A stretch of 64,000 nucleotides of DNA, taken from contig NZ_CP009170.1 in the NCBI RefSeq assembly GCF_000763575.1, positions 335,501 through 399,500 of the forward strand, read 5' to 3'. The notes under the pieces were generated by a model. It made no database searches. It was not told where the DNA came from and was given only the letters and a program-made list of their open reading frames with translations. This document shows positions 43,944-53,307 of this stretch, one piece after another; within the stretch, counting starts at the first letter, position 1; each line of letters starts with the position of its first letter. Both the position numbers and the translations under genes were made by a program. This DNA comes from Thermoanaerobacter kivui. GTDB taxonomy: Bacteria; Bacillota; Thermoanaerobacteria; Thermoanaerobacterales; Thermoanaerobacteraceae.

Positions 43944-44282
43944 ATGAAAAAATTATTTTGGTTGTTAGGCTTTCTCGGTTTTCTTGGCTTTTTAGGATTT
44001 TTTAAATCTTATATGTATTTTGCATTTTTTGCTTTTTTCTCTAACTTTTTTACTAGTCGATATATTAACATCCCACAAGATAAACAACTTCAAAACAAAA
44101 TGGCAGAAGCGCATACAGTGAGTTTTGTTGTGACAAGTTTTTTCTTATCATTCATGCTAATAATGCTGATATTTAACGTAAGTTATGAAATTTTTAAAGC
44201 TATGTTTTGCATTATTTTTGCTTTAATTTCTATTATAGATTCCTACCTACTTTATAAATACACAGGAAGTAATCAAAAATAA
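43944..44282 (+). CDS. DUF3796-like small membrane protein (copy 1)
   Basis: 112 residues, start MKKLFWLLGFLGFLGFLGFF after TTAGGAGGAATTTGT; a repeated Gly-Phe-Leu helix, then YFAFFAFFSNFF and two further hydrophobic segments near the C-terminus. The GFLGFLGF/FFxFF pattern is that of DUF3796. Function unknown. A near-identical copy is at 58482; both precede a broken ABC ATPase gene, suggesting an ancestral operon. Confidence 0.65.
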   Translation: MKKLFWLLGFLGFLGFLGFFKSYMYFAFFAFFSNFFTSRYINIPQDKQLQNKMAEAHTVSFVVTSFFLSFMLIMLIFNVSYEIFKAMFCIIFALISIIDSYLLYKYTGSNQK

Positions 44283-44600
44283 AACTCAGATCTCTGTTTT
44301 GTCAGCCTATAACAGAATTATCAATTGGTACATAATTAACCTATGGGAGACGAAAAGAAATTACTCCACTACCTGCTGCAATATTTTTATGATTTGGATT
44401 ACGCTTTAAGTGTTAGAAATATAAAAAGGTAATAAGGTATAATTATGTTAAGCTTACGTTAAATTTTACTGTAGATTGGAAATAGAAGAAGAATTTTAGG
44501 GAATTTTGTAGAATTTATAGTATTGTGTTCCAGTGGTTGTTTTTTATTATAGTTTGAGAGATTATAATTTGTATAAATTTTGCATAAACGGAGGTCGAAG
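44283..44600. other. Intergenic leader between DUF3796 gene and ABC fragment
   Basis: The last 160 bases match 58830-59005 and partly 32500-32590, so they are the conserved leader of this ABC ATPase family. The first half contains an unmatched insertion with a 29-codon frame (44343-44432, MGDEKKLLHYLLQYFYDL) lacking a ribosome site; I cannot assign it. Confidence 0.5.
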
Positions 44601-44909
44601 ATGGATAGTGTGCTTTCTGTAAAAAATCTAAAAAAATATTATGGAAGGGTAAAAGCAGTTGATGGAATTTCTTTTGAGATGTATCCTGGTGAAGTTGTAG
44701 GGCTTATAGGTCCAAATGATGCAGGGAAAAGTACTACTTTAAAGACTATAATGGGGCTTTTGAGAAAGACAGAAGGAGAAATAAAAATATGCGGCTATGA
44801 CTATAAAGATAATGAGGCAAAATTCAAACTTGCTTATATACCTGAAACTCCGGATATATACCCAATGCTTACAGTATGGGAACATATGAAATTTATAGCT
44901 CTTGCTCAT
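44601..44909 (+). pseudogene. ABC ATPase truncated by ISLre2 element
   Basis: 103 codons nearly identical to the N-terminal part of the ATPase at 32938, from [15 protein letters not shown] through the Q-loop region (MLTVWEHMKFIALAH), where the insertion sequence begins. Walker A reads GPNDAGKST, a Gly-to-Asp change on top of the truncation. Signature and Walker B are lost. The downstream half of the gene is not found beyond the element. Confidence 0.9.
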
Positions 44910-46496
44910 AGTGTAAAATTATCGTAGGATTTTTTAAGTGATAAAAAACAAGAGACAACCCCTGTGATAAAATAGATTATGGAAAACAAAACAATACAGA
45001 AAGGGGTGTCTCTTGTGAAAAAAAATATCTTTGAGGATATTATACTACAAAATGCTCTAAATTTCACTAAGGAAGTAGTAGAAATTTTTGGTGATTTATT
45101 AAATAAAGGAATGAATATTACAGAGCTTGCAGCAAGGATAAAGGAACTGACGGACAAACTAGGTAGAGAGGCAATAGAAGCAATTATTGAAGAGTTAGAT
45201 AGGATAATAAAAGAAGATAAGAGAAGGAAAGAAAAATGGGTAGTAGAGAGGAAAGATAAAAAGAGATTAACGACAATCCTTGGGGATATAGAATATGAGA
45301 GGACATATTACAAATCCAGAGAGGATGGAAGATATACATACTTGATAGATGATGCATTAGAGATAGGACGGCACGATAGGATAGAGAAGGGAGTAAAAAT
45401 AAAGTTAGTAGAAAACGCGATAGAAGAATCATATGAGAGAAGTAGTAAAAAAGCATGTCCAGAGGAGTTAAGTAAACAGACGGTATTAAACGCAATAAGG
45501 GAAATAGGAGAAGTAGAAGTAAAGAGAGAAATAAAAGAGAAGAAAGAGGTAAGGGTATTATACATAGAAGCAGATGAAGACCATGTGCCTTTGCAAGATG
45601 GCAGCAATGAAACACCGCGATTGATATACATACATGAAGGTAAAGAAGAGAAAAATGGTAGAAATGTACTGAGAAATGTGCATTACAAAGCATATGTAGG
45701 AGAGAAACCTGAAGACATATGGATAGATGTAGCAAATTACATAGAAGACAATTACAAAGAAGAGAAGATAGAGAAGATATACATAGCAGGAGATGGGGCA
45801 CCGTGGATAAAAGAGGGATTAAAATGGATATTAAAATCAAGGTTTGTGTTAGACAGATATCATTTAAACAAATACGTATTAAAAGCAACATCAAAAGAGC
45901 CAAAGTATAGAGATAAGATATGGAGAGCAATAAATGAAGGGAATAAAGAAGGAGTGAAGAAGGTATTTGATGAGCTAATAAAGGCAGCAGAGGAAGAGAG
46001 AGAGAAAGAGAAGATAAAAGAAGCAAGGAAATACATACTAAACAATTGGGAAGGAATAGTGATATACAACAAAGACGAAGATGTAATAGGGTGCAGTGCA
46101 GAAGGGCATATAAGCCATGTATTTTCAGCCAGATTAAGCAGGAATCCACTAGGGTGGAGTAGAGAAGGATTAAAGTTAATGGCGAAATTAAGGGTATTCA
46201 GCAAGAATGGAGGAGACTTAAGAGAAGCAGAATGGGGTAAGAAAAAGAATATCAATGCTGGGAGTTATAATTTAACGAAGAAGCAAATAAAAGAAGCGGT
46301 AAGGAGAGTTAAAACGTCTACAAATGAAAAAATAAACAATATTACGGTTTTGAATATAGGGAAAGTAACGCCAATATATAGGGTTTTAAGAGCATTAAAA
46401 TATGCACAAGTTATATAAAAAGCATGATAAGTTGAAGTATGAAATTAACTAAGTTTCAGGGGTTGTCTTAAAAAAATCCTACAGTATCTTGACACT
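44910..46496. mobile_element. ISLre2-family insertion sequence
   Basis: Ends are inverted: left GTAGGATTTTTTAAG (44924-44938) against right CTTAAAAAAATCCTAC (46467-46482), with weaker matching outward to AGTGT (44910-44914) and ACACT (46492-46496), and inward at AGACAACCCCTG. It encodes one transposase. Sequence on the two sides belongs to different genes, so its insertion was accompanied or followed by a deletion; no clear target duplication was found. Confidence 0.8.
45015..46418 (+). CDS. ISLre2-family (UPF0236) transposase
   Basis: 467 residues from the GTG after AAAGGGG; a frame open 12 codons further upstream lacks a site. Family signatures are [48 protein letters not shown] and [13 protein letters not shown]. 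Acidic catalytic residues are probably in the EADEDH and GDGAPW regions. Charged, Lys/Glu-rich. Frame intact, so the element may be active. Confidence 0.92.
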   Translation: MKKNIFEDIILQNALNFTKEVVEIFGDLLNKGMNITELAARIKELTDKLGREAIEAIIEELDRIIKEDKRRKEKWVVERKDKKRLTTILGDIEYERTYYKSREDGRYTYLIDDALEIGRHDRIEKGVKIKLVENAIEESYERSSKKACPEELSKQTVLNAIREIGEVEVKREIKEKKEVRVLYIEADEDHVPLQDGSNETPRLIYIHEGKEEKNGRNVLRNVHYKAYVGEKPEDIWIDVANYIEDNYKEEKIEKIYIAGDGAPWIKEGLKWILKSRFVLDRYHLNKYVLKATSKEPKYRDKIWRAINEGNKEGVKKVFDELIKAAEEEREKEKIKEARKYILNNWEGIVIYNKDEDVIGCSAEGHISHVFSARLSRNPLGWSREGLKLMAKLRVFSKNGGDLREAEWGKKKNINAGSYNLTKKQIKEAVRRVKTSTNEKINNITVLNIGKVTPIYRVLRALKYAQVI

Positions 46497-46522
46497 ATCT
46501 TTTAAAAAAATTGTCTTGACAG

Positions 46523-47194
46523 ATGGGGGCATTATATTTATTATATTTTATAATAGGATTACCATTTGAAACCATTAGAGATATAGATGAAATTGCTGAT
46601 TTTATTATGGAAGTTCGAGAGAAAATGAATAGTTTAGGTAATATTAATGGCTATCTTGAAATAGGTATTAATATGTTATATCCGAAACCTTGGACCCCCT
46701 TTCAATATGCTTGTACGATTTTGCCTAATGAAGCAGAGGAAAGATTACAGTACTTGATTTCAAAACTTTCTAAAGGAGGATATAAAGTTGTAGTTTCCAC
46801 TGATGTCGTAGATGAAAAAGTTGAAAGGAGAAAGGAAAGTGTTTATAAAAACCTTATAAAAATAGAAACAACAATTGGTACTCCAGTATCATTTTATCAA
46901 CCTATCATATCTAGGGGAGGAGTAGAAATAAGTGAAGTAATAGAAAGGGTCTATATGCAGGGAGAAAATACTTTCGAAAGCTGGAAAAGAGCGCTGGAGG
47001 AATCTGGGATAGATTATAAAAAGTATTTTTCTTCTTACATTGATTATGAAAAGCTTCTGTGGGAAATTCAGGATTGCATTATCAGTAAGGAATATCTTAA
47101 AAAAGAATATTTAAACGCATTAGCATTTAAACCTACAAGTGAATGCTCAGCTGATTGCAAAAACTGTAAAGACAGATGTTTAGGGGGGATATGA
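46523..47194 (+). pseudogene. C-terminal part of a B12-type radical SAM protein
   Basis: 223 codons. LLYFIIGLPFETIRDIDEIA and NMLYPKPWTPFQYACTI are typical of the second half of radical SAM proteins with an N-terminal cobalamin-binding domain; the tail CSADCKNCKDRC is Cys-rich. The domain with CxxxCxxC is missing, apparently removed with the ISLre2 insertion. It is followed by a CHAT-like protein and an exporter, so it likely modified a peptide whose gene is also lost. The ATG at 46523 has no ribosome site. Confidence 0.75.
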
Positions 47195-47195
47195 T

Positions 47196-49133
47196 TTGAT
47201 AGTAACATTTTTAATGGATGATGTTTATGAAAAAGTGGCAAAAAAATTTGCTGCTAGAAAAGGTTTTAAGTATTTAAGAATAAAGCATGAGGAAGAAGTG
47301 AGCGAAATAGAAGAAGATTTTGTGTTTGTATTGTCGCCTGAAAAAATAACAGAGAAATTGTTAGACAAATGCTATAAAGCTTCCTGCGAGAGAAATGTAT
47401 TTTTTGGTTTTATTACAGGCTTAAATGATGAAATAATAAATCGTAAACTTGATAATTTTGAAATTGAAAGCACATTAAATTTCGAAAAAGCAATGCTTAT
47501 ATTACGAAAAGAAAACAAGTCTATAGAACATGAATTGAATGCTTATGTTTTAACAAGACGGGACTGTACAGTTGATAATATTGCTTCCTTTATATCAGAA
47601 AAACTTTTGCTTTCCGTTGTGATGGATGGTAATAGACGGCATCTCCATTTAAACGATGGGAAAATTTGTGGAATAAATTCTGCTGTAGATATTAACGAAA
47701 TATACAAATATTTTCCGGAGTGTGAAAACTGCGAGTATAAAAGGATTGAAGCAGAAAAATTTAATATTGAATGTATGTTTATGAATTCTTGTTCAAGTAC
47801 GTTAATTAGCACATCAGAAAAAGGAAGGTATATAAATGTCGGAATGAATATACTAAAAAATGCTAAAGCATTAATAAGTGCCTACAGACCCAAGGAAGGC
47901 TATATAAGCGAAGCTTTGCTTTATTACTTCCTTGTTAATAAAGGTTACAAAATGGGTGAGATACTTTATATTCTTAATATGAATTCATATCATCACGGAA
48001 GCGATTATTTCCCGTTTGTTCTTTTTGGTTTTCCAAATACAAAGATATTAGCTGATAATGAAAAACCAAACTTTGATACTAAGGTAACTGTAGAACATAA
48101 GGGTATAAATATAGATATCTCAGAGTTGGACTACTTTATAGAAGTGAACATAGATTTAAGTAAAGAACCAGATAAATTTGAAAAGATTTTGAATAGAAAA
48201 TATCGAGTATTTGCAGAGAACGTAATTTGCGATGATATTTATTATTCAATAATTCCCTATAAAGCAAGAAAATTCTTGAAAGTTTTTGTATATAGCTGGA
48301 AAAAAATAAATAAAGAGCTGAGAATTAAAATCGATTTAGAAGATGAAAGCAAAAACGACCTAGTAATTATTTCAAATAAATATAAAAGTATGCAAAAATT
48401 GGAGATGTTGGGGTTTAGGCATCAAAAAATTATAGGTAAGATTAGAAACTATTCTATGTATGCAATAACTATCATAGAGAGTATGGACGAAAGCTTTAGA
48501 AATCTAAAAAATAGTGATTTTTTAAAAAAATTAGAAAAATTAAAACAGATGGAAAAAGACCTGTACACCTCACTAAAAGATATGCTATTAAGTCAAAATC
48601 CCAGATTTTTCGTTGAGGAATACAGAAACAACGTTGTAACAAGGTGTGCTGATTCACGGTTTCATGAAGAACACCAGTGTCCGTTTTGCGGAAATCCTTT
48701 GTCGATGAAAGAGTCATATAATGGTTTATTGGATATCAAAAGATTGTCAGCTTTTTGCAGCAATTGTCATAATGTGTTTGATGTTCCGTTTTATGGAGAA
48801 AAAATCAAGTATCCTTTGATAGAAATCAAAAATTATCGTGGAGATTCTATAGAATTTTTCATTCATGTGAAAAATTTAAACCCATATATAACTAATAACT
48901 GTATTTGCTTTAACGTTTGGTGTGAAAATAGAAGTGAATTCGAAAATTTAATTTTAACTAAAGAATTTGAAATTTTTGAGCTAAATCCTAACTCAAATAA
49001 ATCAATAGAAGTTTCAGTTTGTCTCAAGGATACAACCAAAAAGGTCAACCAAACTTACTGTCTATATGTATATTGGTTTGAAAATTTTGATATTTTTGTA
49101 AGTACCTATACTTTTAAATTGAAAAACATATGA
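47196..49133 (+). CDS. CHAT/gingipain-like cysteine peptidase homologue with zinc ribbon
   Basis: 645 residues, TTG start after GGGGGG. The middle reads like a caspase-hemoglobinase fold: VVMDGNRRHLHLNDGKICGI where the His motif belongs, then CMFMNSCSSTLI with a candidate nucleophile Cys 199, GYKMGEILYILN, and FPFVLFGFPNTKI, parallel to the LFGDP end of CHAT/C25 domains. The usual His-Gly reads Asp-Gly here, but His 149 and 151 are close by, so activity is uncertain. Near residues 494-525 a four-Cys zinc ribbon (CPFCG...CSNC) is followed by a beta-rich C-terminal domain. Encoded between a radical SAM fragment and an exporter, it may cleave a peptide leader. Confidence 0.5.
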   Translation: MIVTFLMDDVYEKVAKKFAARKGFKYLRIKHEEEVSEIEEDFVFVLSPEKITEKLLDKCYKASCERNVFFGFITGLNDEIINRKLDNFEIESTLNFEKAMLILRKENKSIEHELNAYVLTRRDCTVDNIASFISEKLLLSVVMDGNRRHLHLNDGKICGINSAVDINEIYKYFPECENCEYKRIEAEKFNIECMFMNSCSSTLISTSEKGRYINVGMNILKNAKALISAYRPKEGYISEALLYYFLVNKGYKMGEILYILNMNSYHHGSDYFPFVLFGFPNTKILADNEKPNFDTKVTVEHKGINIDISELDYFIEVNIDLSKEPDKFEKILNRKYRVFAENVICDDIYYSIIPYKARKFLKVFVYSWKKINKELRIKIDLEDESKNDLVIISNKYKSMQKLEMLGFRHQKIIGKIRNYSMYAITIIESMDESFRNLKNSDFLKKLEKLKQMEKDLYTSLKDMLLSQNPRFFVEEYRNNVVTRCADSRFHEEHQCPFCGNPLSMKESYNGLLDIKRLSAFCSNCHNVFDVPFYGEKIKYPLIEIKNYRGDSIEFFIHVKNLNPYITNNCICFNVWCENRSEFENLILTKEFEIFELNPNSNKSIEVSVCLKDTTKKVNQTYCLYVYWFENFDIFVSTYTFKLKNI

Positions 49134-49148
49134 AAAGGTGGATGGGAA

Positions 49149-50369
49149 ATGATCAGAAAAGTGCTAGGAGATTACTTTATAAATAAGAATTTTTTCCTAT
49201 TAATTAATGGAGCGTTTGTTTCAATGATAGGAACCAGGATGTATGAAGTTGCAATAACTTGGTGGGTATACCAGAAAACAGGTTCATCATTAAATGTTGG
49301 ATGGTTTCTAATAGCAACTTTCTTACCAAGAATAATTGCCAGTCCTTATTCAGGGTATGTTCTGGATCATACGAGCAGAAGAAATATCATGGTTTTGATG
49401 GATATTCTTAGAGGATTATTAATGTTGTTCCTTTTTATTCCTGTAGCTATTGGGAAACTAACTATTATTTATTTAGCAGCAATAACTATTTTGGTTTCCG
49501 TATGTGATGCATTTTTTAACCCAGCAGTAAATTCGTTAATTCCCGATATTATAAATAAAGAACTTCTTGTAAGAGGAAACTCACTTTATCAGCTATCAAA
49601 CAATGTTTCAAAGGTATTAGGACCAGTTTTTGGAGCAACATTACTGCAGGTAGTAGGAGTAGGTGGAATAATATTAATAAATGCTCTTTCTTTCGTTATT
49701 TCCGGAATGTGTGTTATTCTTATAAAAGTAGAAGAAAAACATTTAAAAACCGGAAGAAAAAGCCAAACTTTTATCAAAGACTTTCAGGAATGCAAAATAT
49801 TTTTCAAGAAAAATGTCTTTATATTATCTCTTGTTATTCTTATAGGTGTTCTCAACTTCTTCACAGGTGCGCTTCATGTATTGCTTCCAGTCCATGTAAA
49901 AAGACTTGGTATGGAAAGTATTCAATATGGAAGTCTGCTCAGCGCACTTTCGGTAGGAGCTATTGCAGCAATGGTTATTACTACAATAAGTAAAATAGAA
50001 GTGAGTATTTTATTTCTTGCTATTTCGTTGTTTGTGTATGGTTTATCAATTTTAGTTTTTTCTCTTACCTCTTCCTTTATTATTATGATAATTTCCTATT
50101 TTGTTGTGGGAATTGGGCAAACTATATTCAATGTAAATATGGTGTCAATATTACAGAAAATTATACCAATTGATTTAAGAGGAAAAGTATTTTCCATAGT
50201 TCAGGCACTTACTACAGCACTTATACCGATTTCATATGGTGTATTTGGTATGTTAGGAAATTATTTTAAAACAAGCTATATATTTATACTTACATCGGTG
50301 GCACTTTTAACAGGTGGAATCTATGTATTTCTTAGCGAAAAATTAATAGAGTATTCCTGTAATGAATAA
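49149..50369 (+). CDS. MFS exporter (enterobactin-exporter/MefA-like group)
   Basis: 406 residues, twelve helices, NGAFVSMIGTRMYEVAITWW at the start and YSGYVLDHTSRRNIMVLMD as the loop 2-3 motif, as in macrolide and siderophore exporters. Site AAAAGGTGGATGGG. Third gene after the radical SAM fragment and CHAT-like protein, so probably the exporter for that system's product. Confidence 0.85.
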   Translation: MIRKVLGDYFINKNFFLLINGAFVSMIGTRMYEVAITWWVYQKTGSSLNVGWFLIATFLPRIIASPYSGYVLDHTSRRNIMVLMDILRGLLMLFLFIPVAIGKLTIIYLAAITILVSVCDAFFNPAVNSLIPDIINKELLVRGNSLYQLSNNVSKVLGPVFGATLLQVVGVGGIILINALSFVISGMCVILIKVEEKHLKTGRKSQTFIKDFQECKIFFKKNVFILSLVILIGVLNFFTGALHVLLPVHVKRLGMESIQYGSLLSALSVGAIAAMVITTISKIEVSILFLAISLFVYGLSILVFSLTSSFIIMIISYFVVGIGQTIFNVNMVSILQKIIPIDLRGKVFSIVQALTTALIPISYGVFGMLGNYFKTSYIFILTSVALLTGGIYVFLSEKLIEYSCNE

Positions 50370-50477
50370 AAAATAAAGAAGAATGAACTTTGAAAAAATA
50401 AGTACCTCCTGATAAAATACAGAGTGTAAGTTTAAGAACTTACCTCGAATTATCAAAAAAAACAGGAGGTACCTAAA

Positions 50478-52247
50478 ATGAAGTATACACAAAATGAAAA
50501 GATTTTGCAAGTAACGGAAGACACATTAATTGCGGGAGTAGACATAGCAAAAGAAAGCCATTATGCCAGAGCATTTGACTACAGAGGAGTAGAATATGGG
50601 AAATACCTAAGATTTGAGAACAATAGAGAAGGTATGACAGAATTTCTTAACTGGGCAAAAGACTTGATGGAGAGACATAAGAAAAACAAACTAATAGTAG
50701 GGATGGAACCGACAGGACAATATTGGCTATGTTTTGCCCAATACCTTAAGGACAATAACATAAAGGTAGTATTGGTTAATCCATTCCATGTAAAGAGGAG
50801 CAAAGAATTAGATGACAATTCTCCCACAAAAAGCGATAAAAAAGATCCAAAAACAATAGCAATGCTAGTAAAAGACGGGAGATATGTAGAGCCGATAATA
50901 CCTGAAGGAGTATATGCAGAATTAAGGGTAGCGATGGACATAAAAGACAGGTTGAACAAACAAATAGGGATGATAAGAAATCAAATAACAAGATGGATAG
51001 ACATATACTTTCCAGAGTTTAACACCGTATTTTCAGACTGGGAAGGGAAAGCAGCACTTATCACATTAAAAGAAATTCCAACACCTGAGAAGATAGCAGA
51101 AAAAAGTGCTGGAGAAATCCTATCGATATGGAAGAAAGAAGTGCAAAGAGGGGTAGGGAAAAAAAGGGCTATAAAGCTGATAGAAACTGCTAAGGAGAGC
51201 GTAGGGAAGAAGCAGGGCATAAAGATGGCAGAATACGAGATAAAGACTCTCATTGAACAATACGAATTTCTCAAAAAACAAATTGAAGAAGTAGAGAAGA
51301 AGATAGAAGAATTAATAGTTGAGATACCAGGGGTTAAAGAACTACTAGAAATCAAAGGGATAGGGATAAATACAGTAGCGGGTTTTATTGCAGAAGTAGG
51401 AGACATTGAGAAATATGAACACCCAAAACAGATACAAAAACTAGGAGGATTAAACCTAGTAGAGAATAGCTCTGGTAAGCATAAAGGAGAAACGACAATA
51501 AGTAAAAGAGGGAGGGAAGGAGAGACTACAGGAAGTATAATTACTGTAAAAACTGCTTCAGGAGCTATTAACAATTTTAAGATTATAGGTGTGATTAAAT
51601 TCGATAACGGTTTTCTTTCAGGCATAGTAAACAGTGATGATTTTCCTGTAACGTTGTTTATACCGCTAACTACACTTCAGAATATATCTGGTACTGGAAA
51701 TAAAGTAGATGTACTATATTTTTCAACAACAAAAAAAGAGAACCTAAAGCAAATAAGTGATAAAATAATAAAAATTTTAGAACTCAACCACAATAACAAA
51801 GACAAATACATTGCACAGACAATGAAAGATATCCAAAATATTATAAACAACGTACTGTCTGTAGTATCATCGGTACTATTAGTTATAGCAGCAATTACGT
51901 TAATTGTTGGAGGTATAGGCATAGTAAATATACTCCTTGTATCTGTAACGGAAAGGACAAGAGAGATAGGTATAAAGAAAGCACTTGGTGCACAAAAAAA
52001 AGATATAATAATGCAGTTTTTGGCAGAGTCAATTATTTTGACAGGGATAGGAGGCGTAATAGGCATTATTTTTGGCATACTGGCAGGCATGATAATATCA
52101 CACCTTATTAAAATTCCTCCAACAGTTAATTTTAAAGTTGTAATTATGGCGTTTTTAGGTTCAATTGTGCTTGGAATAATATTTGGCGTTTATCCAGCAA
52201 AAAAGGCTGCAGACCTTGACCCGATTGAGGCATTGAGATATGAATAG
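50478..52247 (+). pseudogene. In-frame fusion: IS110 transposase (truncated) + MacB-type ABC permease C-terminal half
   Basis: Codons 1 to about 350 are an IS110-family DEDD transposase: LIAGVDIAKESHYARAFD, VGMEPTGQYWLCFAQYL, SPTKSDKKDPKTIAMLVKDG, and EIKGIGINTVAGFIAEVGDI with GGLNLVENSSGKHKGE; its C-terminal end is missing. From about 51525 the frame continues as a MacB/FtsX permease (ASGAINNFKIIGVI, VGGIGIVNILLVSVTERTRE, GVYPAKKAADLDPIEALRYE), lacking its first helix and half the extracellular domain. A strong AGGAGG site drives translation. Neither half should work. Upstream (50399-50474) short complementary ends (AGTACCTCCTG/CAGGAGGTACC) and a GTAAGTT/AACTTAC hairpin belong to the element's left end. 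Confidence 0.85.
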
Positions 52248-52280
52248 CAATAAAATAGTGAGCTTAAAACCGAATCAAGA

Positions 52281-52400
52281 GAACTTGGGCTAAAGCCTGT
52301 CACAGTAAAGTATCATAAAAAAGAAATTATTAAAAAATTACAGTTAAAAAACTTTCAACAGGCCATTGCAAAAACTATTAAGTTAGATTTAATAGATTAA
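52281..52400 (+). pseudogene. C-terminal fragment of GAF-LuxR regulator
   Basis: 40 codons (ELGLKPVTVKYHKKEII, then NFQQAIAKTIKLDLID) nearly identical to the end of the intact regulator at 35253. Everything before the recognition-helix region is lost. The following palindromes and promoter are kept. Confidence 0.85.
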
Positions 52401-52407
52401 ATTTGAG

Positions 52408-52423
52408 CTATACTTTTGTATAG
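52408..52423. promoter_or_regulatory. Palindrome 1 after regulator remnant
   Basis: CTATACTTTTGTATAG plus seven T, identical to 36034-36049. Confidence 0.6.
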
Positions 52424-52445
52424 TTTTTTTATTTTTTTGCTAAAA

Positions 52446-52490
52446 CTATACAAAGATATAGTAGACATTGGAAAAAGTGTATTATAAAAT
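52446..52490 (+). promoter_or_regulatory. Operator palindrome plus promoter of sactipeptide cassette
   Basis: CTATACAAAGATATAG (52446-52461), TAGACA (52462-52467), 17 bases, TAAAAT (52485-52490). Same as the TOMM unit, so the intact regulator at 35253 could control this cluster in trans. Confidence 0.7.
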
Positions 52491-52654
52491 AGAAAATAAG
52501 AAAGAACTTCAATCTATTAAAGATTTACCCTGATATAGTGCATAACTAACAGTTTTAATATTAATTCAGTGAAACAAGCAAAGAAAATTCTATTGGAAAG
52601 TAAATGATAATAGTTCAATAAGCTTAAGTTTATTCTTTTCAAAAAAGATTGCAC

Positions 52655-52706
52655 ATTATCATAAATAAAAGTAATGATTGATTATCATAAATAAAAGTAA
52701 TGATTG
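52655..52706. repeat. 26-bp tandem duplication in leader
   Basis: ATTATCATAAATAAAAGTAA plus TGATTG occurs twice in direct succession (52655-52680, 52681-52706). The equivalent TOMM leader near 36255 has one copy. It lies in the 370-base leader between the two promoters; no gene seen there. Confidence 0.85.
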
Positions 52707-52749
52707 TTTAGCTTTACTTTTCATAGAATTTTTTTCACTTTTATTTTTG

Positions 52750-52774
52750 AGTTTCTCTATATAAGAATTCGACA
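52750..52774 (+). promoter_or_regulatory. Second promoter with Spo0A box
   Basis: GAGTTTCTCTATATAAGAA, shared with 36321-36340 of the TOMM leader, is followed by TTCGACA (52768-52774), a perfect Spo0A box in reverse orientation. It is 86 bases before the first precursor. No -35 consensus. The TOMM copy has AAATTCACTT in place of the box. Confidence 0.45.
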
Positions 52775-52859
52775 AAAGTGGATTTCTGTGAAAATATATA
52801 GGAAAATCCTTTAAATTTAAGATGACTTAAGGAATCAGAAAGGAAGGAGGTGGGTTAAT

Positions 52860-53024
52860 GTGGTAGAACTTCGTGCTGAACCCGAAGGGCTAACGTGTCT
52901 TGTATGTGCCGGTTGTGTACTTCCCTGTTTAGTGTGTCTCTCAGATGGTCCTGTTCCAATTGCTGATGCTGTAGGGCTTACTTCTGCAACGAGGGCTATT
53001 TTTGCTGCTGCAAGTAAGATTTAG
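52860..53024 (+). CDS. Sactipeptide-like precursor A
   Basis: A 54-residue peptide from GTG after AAGGAGGTG. Acidic leader VELRAEPEGLT, then five Cys at 13, 16, 19, 23 and 26 (CLVCAGCVLPCLVC), the segment SDGPVPIADAVG and an Ala/Thr-rich hydrophobic tail. N-terminal clustered Cys followed by a hydrophobic acceptor region is the layout of sactipeptides such as thurincin H and thuricin CD. Paralogue B follows 24 bases later. Confidence 0.85.
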   Translation: MVELRAEPEGLTCLVCAGCVLPCLVCLSDGPVPIADAVGLTSATRAIFAAASKI

Positions 53025-53048
53025 ATTATAAAAATGGAGGTGAGTGTT

Positions 53049-53213
53049 GTGAAAGAAATATCTCCGGAAGGTGTTGGATGCTGGATAATTTGTGGTTTAG
53101 GATGTGCAGCTGTATGTAGTGTATGTATCTCAGATGGACCTGTGCCTATAGCTGATGCAGTAGGAAGCACTGCGGGATTTAAGACTGGTTTAGCTGCTGC
53201 TTCTTTTGTTTAA
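53049..53213 (+). CDS. Sactipeptide-like precursor B
   Basis: A 54-residue peptide from GTG after GGAGGTG. Five Cys at 11, 15, 19, 23 and 26; the last three align with peptide A, as does SDGPVPIADAVG at the same residue numbers. The Cys-x3-Cys-x3-Cys-x3-Cys spacing differs from A in the first half. Equal length and conserved core position suggest a two-peptide system. Confidence 0.85.
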   Translation: MKEISPEGVGCWIICGLGCAAVCSVCISDGPVPIADAVGSTAGFKTGLAAASFV

Positions 53214-53307
53214 TTATGATTTGTTGATTATTGTTAAGTATTAGGAAAGGGGAGTAATAGTTAAATAATTTCTCCCCTTCCTCTTTTGAAAGGAGTGTTA
53301 AAAGAGC

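Noticed and set aside
43926..44282. Secreted RiPP precursor with GFLGFLGF repeats
   Set aside because: Length, several membrane segments and the duplicated copy fit a DUF3796-type membrane protein better than a precursor.
45184..46149. 321-codon minus-strand frame
   Set aside because: Shadow of the ISLre2 transposase; Leu/Ser-rich low-complexity product opposite Lys/Glu-rich codons.
50981..51625. 214-codon minus-strand frame
   Set aside because: Shadow of the IS110-MacB fusion, no ribosome site.
52655..52706. CRISPR-like repeat
   Set aside because: Two 26-bp units in direct contact without spacers; a tandem duplication, not an array.
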